Source: Aequorivita sp. (GTDB taxonomy: Bacteria; Bacteroidota; Bacteroidia; Flavobacteriales; Flavobacteriaceae). From it: a stretch of 64,000 nucleotides of DNA. The translations under genes were made by a program, and so were the position numbers. Under the pieces are notes generated by a model. It searched no databases. It had not been told where the DNA came from and saw nothing but the letters and a program-made list of their open reading frames with translations. Where the stretch lies: contig JAUYGY010000036.1 in the NCBI GenBank assembly GCA_030690315.1, forward strand, positions 62,001-126,000, in the 5' to 3' direction. This document shows positions 60,569 through 64,000 of this stretch, one piece after another; within the stretch, counting starts at the first letter, position 1, and each line of letters opens with the position of its first letter.

Positions 60569-62365
60569 TCATTTCCCTGAAAAATCTATGAGTTTTCTTC
60601 GGTAGGCCGTGAGCAGCTTTGATTTTGAAACGAAGCCATAATATTCTCCATCTTTAATTACGGGAAGGTTCCACGCGCCGGTGTCCTGAAATTTCTTCAT
60701 CACGTCGGTCATTTTATCTTCATTTAGGTCAATCCAACCCGGTGGGCTGTGCATTAGTTCGCTGGCCTTTAATTCTTCATAAAGATTATGATCAAACATC
60801 ACGGGACGCAAATCGTCCAAAAGAATGATGCCTTCCAAAGAATTTGTTTTTTTATTCAGCACTGGGTAAAGGTTTCTTTTCGATTTTACGACTGCTTCGC
60901 GCACCATTTCACCCAAGTTCATTTCAGGATAAATAGGAATGAAATCGCGTTCAATTACCGTTGTTATATCCATTAAGGTTAGCACCGCGTGATCTTTGTT
61001 GTGTGTAATAAGATCTCCTTTTCGGCCCAATTCCATTGTATAAACAGAATGGGGAATAAAATATTTTGTGAGCGAATATGAAATGGCAGCAGTAACCATT
61101 AAGGGAATAAAAAGTTCATAACCACCCGTTACTTCTGCTATAAGGAAAATTGCCGTTAAAGGCGCGTGAAGCACTCCGGCCATCAATCCCGTCATCCCTA
61201 CCAATGTGAAATTACTTTCAGAAACAGGGTTATTTAACAGCCCGATATTGTTTAGAATTTTCGCAAAACAGTTGCCCATAATACTGCCCATAAAAAGCGT
61301 TGGTGCAAAAATACCGCCCACGCCACCCGCACCAAAAGTGAGCGCACTTGCAATAATTTTGAAAACCACCAATCCGGCCAACAACCTTATAACCACCCAA
61401 ATACTGGAAAGATCCAGATTGAAAAAATTGTTTTCCAAAGCCGCCTTTGGGTTTCCTTTTACCAAATTGTTTATCACGTCAAACCCTTCGCCATAAAGTG
61501 GGGGGATGAAATACACTAAAATGCCAAGGCCTATTCCACCAATCAATAACCGTTTGATTGGACTTCCAATTTTTTCAAAGAAATCCTGAATAATTGAATA
61601 CATTTTTGTGTAATAAATGGAAACCATAGACGCCACCAATCCCAATAAAATATAGAAGGGAATGTCGTTGATCACAAATTTATCAGTGATTTTAAAGGGA
61701 AGTAAAACATCGCTTCCCAAGAAAAAATAAGAAGTGGTAATTGCCGAAATTGATGCCAAAAGCAAAGGAACCATTGAAGCCAAAGTAAGGTCCAAACTGA
61801 AAACTTCCACTGCAAAAATAATGGCGGCCATGGGTGCCTTAAAAATGGCTGACATTGCGCCGGCACCCGCACAACCAATCATCAAAGTACGTGTGGCCTG
61901 GTTCATATGAAAAAGCCGCGAGAGATTGGAGCTTATTGCTGCCCCCGTTGCCACTGTTGGGCCTTCAAGCCCTACCGAACCTCCAAAACCAACTGTTATT
62001 GGTGCAGTAATAAGACTGCCAAACATTTGAAAAGGCCGCATAAAACCTTTCCGTTTGGAAATTGCATAAAGCGTTGAAGGTATGCCGTGGCTCACTTTAT
62101 GGCGAATTACATACCGCATCGCTAAAAACGCCAAGGTTAACCCGATGAGCGGAAAAATGAAATAGAAAGCTGTTTGATATTCAGCAATAAGTTTTCCTTC
62201 TAAAAGTTGTTGGATTAAGTGAGTGAAATTCTTTAGAATTACTGCGCCAATTCCAGCCAAAAGCCCAACCAATATGCTCAATACAAGCACGAATTGCTTG
62301 TGGGAGATGTATTTAATTCTCCAAATGAGAAATCGGGTTAGTAAGTTTCTTTTTTGCGTTGGCAT
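60569..62365 (-). CDS. ClC-family chloride channel/transporter with CBS pair
   Basis: A 598-residue membrane protein. The ClC selectivity motifs are visible: GSVGLEGPTV (GxEGP), GAGGVGGIFAPTLF (GxFxP) and the helix start near GSLITAPITVGFGG. Two CBS motifs form the cytoplasmic C-terminus (LMDITTVIERDFIPIYPEMN and ASELMHSPPGWIDL regions). It moves chloride or exchanges it for protons. Its start codon lies inside the 3' end of the TPR lipoprotein gene (28-base overlap). Confidence 0.94.
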   Translation of the reverse strand: MPTQKRNLLTRFLIWRIKYISHKQFVLVLSILVGLLAGIGAVILKNFTHLIQQLLEGKLIAEYQTAFYFIFPLIGLTLAFLAMRYVIRHKVSHGIPSTLYAISKRKGFMRPFQMFGSLITAPITVGFGGSVGLEGPTVATGAAISSNLSRLFHMNQATRTLMIGCAGAGAMSAIFKAPMAAIIFAVEVFSLDLTLASMVPLLLASISAITTSYFFLGSDVLLPFKITDKFVINDIPFYILLGLVASMVSIYYTKMYSIIQDFFEKIGSPIKRLLIGGIGLGILVYFIPPLYGEGFDVINNLVKGNPKAALENNFFNLDLSSIWVVIRLLAGLVVFKIIASALTFGAGGVGGIFAPTLFMGSIMGNCFAKILNNIGLLNNPVSESNFTLVGMTGLMAGVLHAPLTAIFLIAEVTGGYELFIPLMVTAAISYSLTKYFIPHSVYTMELGRKGDLITHNKDHAVLTLMDITTVIERDFIPIYPEMNLGEMVREAVVKSKRNLYPVLNKKTNSLEGIILLDDLRPVMFDHNLYEELKASELMHSPPGWIDLNEDKMTDVMKKFQDTGAWNLPVIKDGEYYGFVSKSKLLTAYRRKLIDFSGK

Positions 62366-63207
62366 TGGGCTTTTAATTCTATATGTAGTTTTTCAAAATC
62401 TTGGGGAAAAAGTTGATACAGTGTTTCCACATAATCCCTATTATTGTAATAGCCGTTTTTAAAATCTTCTTCTGCTTTGCCAAGAAATTCCTGTGCAGTT
62501 GAACAGTCTTCATTTTTCAGGATTAATGCTTTAAAATATTTTCCATCTGCGGATCTGTCGTTATTGTAAAAGAGCAACTTATCAAAATCTAGCAGGGCCT
62601 TTTCAAAATTACTGTTTTTATAATAAGCAATCCCCCTGTAAAGAAATGCTGTTGGTTCTGCCCAATCTTCACCGTTTTCTTCGGTAATTTGGGTTAAGTA
62701 TTTGTCAAAATAATTTATTGATTTTTCATAATTATTCAAACCTAAATATGCAATCCCCCGCCAATAATCTACACTGTGTCCCTGTGGAGCATCAGTAAAA
62801 TTGGGTGTCAACGTATCTGAAGCGTCAAAATCTGCAATCGCTTTTTCATAATCTCTGTAAAACCATAAATAGTTATAACCTCTATATGGTTGCCAAATTG
62901 AGGCGTTACACGCAACAGCTTGATCCATTTGTTTTTTCCATTTATGGGGCATGCCACGTTTTAAATATGCTACGGAAAGCTCGCGAACAGCATCACAATT
63001 GTTAGGGTCTATTGCTATGGCTTCCTCAATACGAGTCATACTTTTTGGTGAACCTTGTGGAAAATGGCTTCCACCATCAAAAATTTCGATAGATAAATTT
63101 TTGCGCTCTTCATTTGAGAGTGCGCTATATTCCTTATTTTTTTCCGAACATGAAAATGTCAGAATTAACAAGGATATACTAAGGAAGAATTTCGATAATT
63201 TCTCCAT
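62338..63207 (-). CDS. TPR-repeat lipoprotein
   Basis: A 289-residue lipoprotein; the start at 63207 puts the signal peptide (lipobox TFSC) at the N-terminus, while the frame is open 48 bases further up. The rest is helical tetratricopeptide-like repeats, for example CDAVRELSVAYLKRGMPHKWKKQMDQAVACN, YWRGIAYLGLNNYEKSINYFDKYL and FLYRGIAYYKNSNFEKALLDFDKLL. It is probably a scaffold for protein interactions in the periplasm. It overlaps the upstream hypothetical gene by 29 bases and the ClC gene by 28. Confidence 0.82.
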   Translation of the reverse strand: MEKLSKFFLSISLLILTFSCSEKNKEYSALSNEERKNLSIEIFDGGSHFPQGSPKSMTRIEEAIAIDPNNCDAVRELSVAYLKRGMPHKWKKQMDQAVACNASIWQPYRGYNYLWFYRDYEKAIADFDASDTLTPNFTDAPQGHSVDYWRGIAYLGLNNYEKSINYFDKYLTQITEENGEDWAEPTAFLYRGIAYYKNSNFEKALLDFDKLLFYNNDRSADGKYFKALILKNEDCSTAQEFLGKAEEDFKNGYYNNRDYVETLYQLFPQDFEKLHIELKAQCQRKKETY

Positions 63208-63733
63208 TCTCAATTTTATAGGACACGTAATGATAATAATTTCTGGGCATGTCATTATAGGTGTAAATAGCCCAATGTGAAGGATCAGAGGTTATTTTTA
63301 AAAGTTGACCTACCATTTTCTTGGAATGTGATACTTCTTTGAAATCTTTGTTGATCTCAATAATTTCAAACCATCCGGGATTACCTTCGCAGTTCACCAA
63401 AAATCTGAAATTTATATAACCAGAATCTGTATAACCTTCATTTTTATAATTTTTCAGAACATTTTCCTTAAACGTTCTTTTGTTGTTTTTGTATGCATCA
63501 AAGGGTGCACCGTGATGTGTTTTATAGATTGTTCCATCACCACATAAAGAGTAGGTGTCGTTAAGCAGGGCAGTGTTTGGATCTATATAGCCTATATAAT
63601 GTGGGTATTTTTCTACATCCACATTGTGTTTCCCATAATATTCATAATAGATGTAACTGCTAAAGCCTATAAAGACTACAACTATTGAGATTACTACAAT
63701 AGCGGTAATTTTTATTATCTTTTTCCAATTCAT
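63179..63733 (-). CDS. Hypothetical membrane-anchored protein with TonB-C-like segment
   Basis: A 184-residue protein with one N-terminal membrane helix (about residues 7-28). The segment GYINFRFLVNCEGNPGWFEIIEINKDF resembles the TonB C-terminal fold (G-x-V-x-V-x-F-x-V-N-x-x-G), but the domain is shortened and no proline-rich linker is present, so an energy-transducing role is unproven. It is the first gene of a short overlapping run with the TPR lipoprotein and the ClC channel. Confidence 0.65.
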   Translation of the reverse strand: MNWKKIIKITAIVVISIVVVFIGFSSYIYYEYYGKHNVDVEKYPHYIGYIDPNTALLNDTYSLCGDGTIYKTHHGAPFDAYKNNKRTFKENVLKNYKNEGYTDSGYINFRFLVNCEGNPGWFEIIEINKDFKEVSHSKKMVGQLLKITSDPSHWAIYTYNDMPRNYYHYVSYKIENGEIIEILP

Positions 63734-63749
63734 CTTTAAAGCTATAAAA

Positions 63750-63773
63750 AAAATCCCGCGTCAGCAGGATTTT
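63750..63773 (-). terminator. Terminator after aspS
   Basis: Stem AAAATCC/GGATTTT (63750-63756 with 63767-63773) just after the aspS stop codon, with T's on the minus strand. Confidence 0.7.
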
Positions 63774-63778
63774 TTTTC

Positions 63779-64000
63779 TTATGATTTTATTTCAACCTTC
63801 AAGTGAAGCTCTTCTAATTGTTTTGCGTCTATTGGCGCAGGAGCGTCAATCATAACATCGCGGCCCGAATTGTTTTTTGGGAAAGCAATAAAGTCGCGGA
63901 TGGTTTCTTGTCCGCCCAAAATGGCTACCAATCTGTCCAAGCCAAAAGCGATCCCTCCGTGTGGTGGCGCGCCGTATTGGAAGGCATCCAACAAAAATCC
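63779..64000 (-). CDS. aspS: Aspartyl-tRNA synthetase, C-terminal part (5' end outside the window)
   Basis: Seventy-three residues are visible, beginning [24 protein letters not shown], which is class II motif 3 with the ATP-binding arginine, then the [20 protein letters not shown] tail and LEELHL helix typical of bacterial AspS. It charges tRNA with aspartate. The reading frame is open to the last base of the window, so the gene continues to the right. Confidence 0.93.
   Translation of the reverse strand, partial: GFLLDAFQYGAPPHGGIAFGLDRLVAILGGQETIRDFIAFPKNNSGRDVMIDAPAPIDAKQLEELHLKVEIKS

Noticed and set aside
1..64000. tRNA, rRNA, insertion sequence or prophage
   Set aside because: No cloverleaf, ribosomal RNA segment, transposase, integrase or phage structural gene was recognised; most remaining long frames are antisense shadows of well-supported genes.

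Overview
The window comes from a member of the Bacteroidota, almost certainly a marine-type Flavobacteriaceae. The evidence is a GldH gliding lipoprotein, type IX secretion C-terminal sorting domains on secreted proteases, a carboxypeptidase-regulatory-domain TonB receptor, a PF10108 exonuclease, the ricT-gldH-PBP1A gene order, AT-rich composition, and promoters of the Bacteroidota TAnnTTTG type. It is chromosomal: no rRNA, tRNA, CRISPR array, prophage or insertion sequence was seen. Both edges cut a gene (ricT on the left, aspS on the right).

Layout. 1-3.7 kb: ricT, gldH and a class A penicillin-binding protein. 3.75-5.6 kb: the two subunits of a 3-oxoacid CoA-transferase, separated by a four-helix-bundle gene. 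5.7-15.5 kb: a possible 29-residue membrane peptide, a double-ATPase peptide transporter protein, a secreted M4 protease, an odd histidine-motif lipoprotein, an exonuclease, a serine hydrolase, an alkyl-DNA repair protein and a CNNM/CBS membrane protein. 15.6-31 kb: haem biosynthesis. One minus-strand run holds hemA-hemC-(trkH-trkA)-hemD-hemE-(DUF6973)-(EI24)-hemF-hemB. Divergent from it are an AraC regulator and hemH, and further right is hemJ. With the exception of hemL, every step from glutamyl-tRNA to haem is encoded within 15 kb. 31-36.4 kb: a histidine kinase and class Ia ribonucleotide reductase.

36.5-50.5 kb is the most interesting part, a phosphate-acquisition island: pstS-pstC-pstA-pstB-phoU, a Pit-family transporter with a C-terminal PhoU-like extension, a phosphate-type porin, a MORN-like protein, a duplicated-domain lipoprotein and its TonB receptor. 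Upstream of pstS, pit, the porin and the TonB receptor I read TTAACA-like half-sites at an 11-bp period, ending 9 bp (20 bp for pit) before a TTTG-type -7 element. This looks like a Bacteroidota Pho box with fixed geometry. Between the porin and the MORN gene is a fifth box pointing leftwards, followed by two hairpins and a U-run. That putative small RNA carries a 19-nt stretch complementary to almost the whole porin 5' leader.

50.6-64 kb: dGTPase, two tandem paralogous M36 proteases with PA and T9SS domains, dxs, tadA (TTG start next to a hexamer/heptamer repeat array), a cold-shock protein, a ClC channel, a TPR lipoprotein, a hypothetical protein and the 3' end of aspS.

All functional calls rest on motif recognition by eye. 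No database search or folding program was run, and promoter and RNA calls are predictions.
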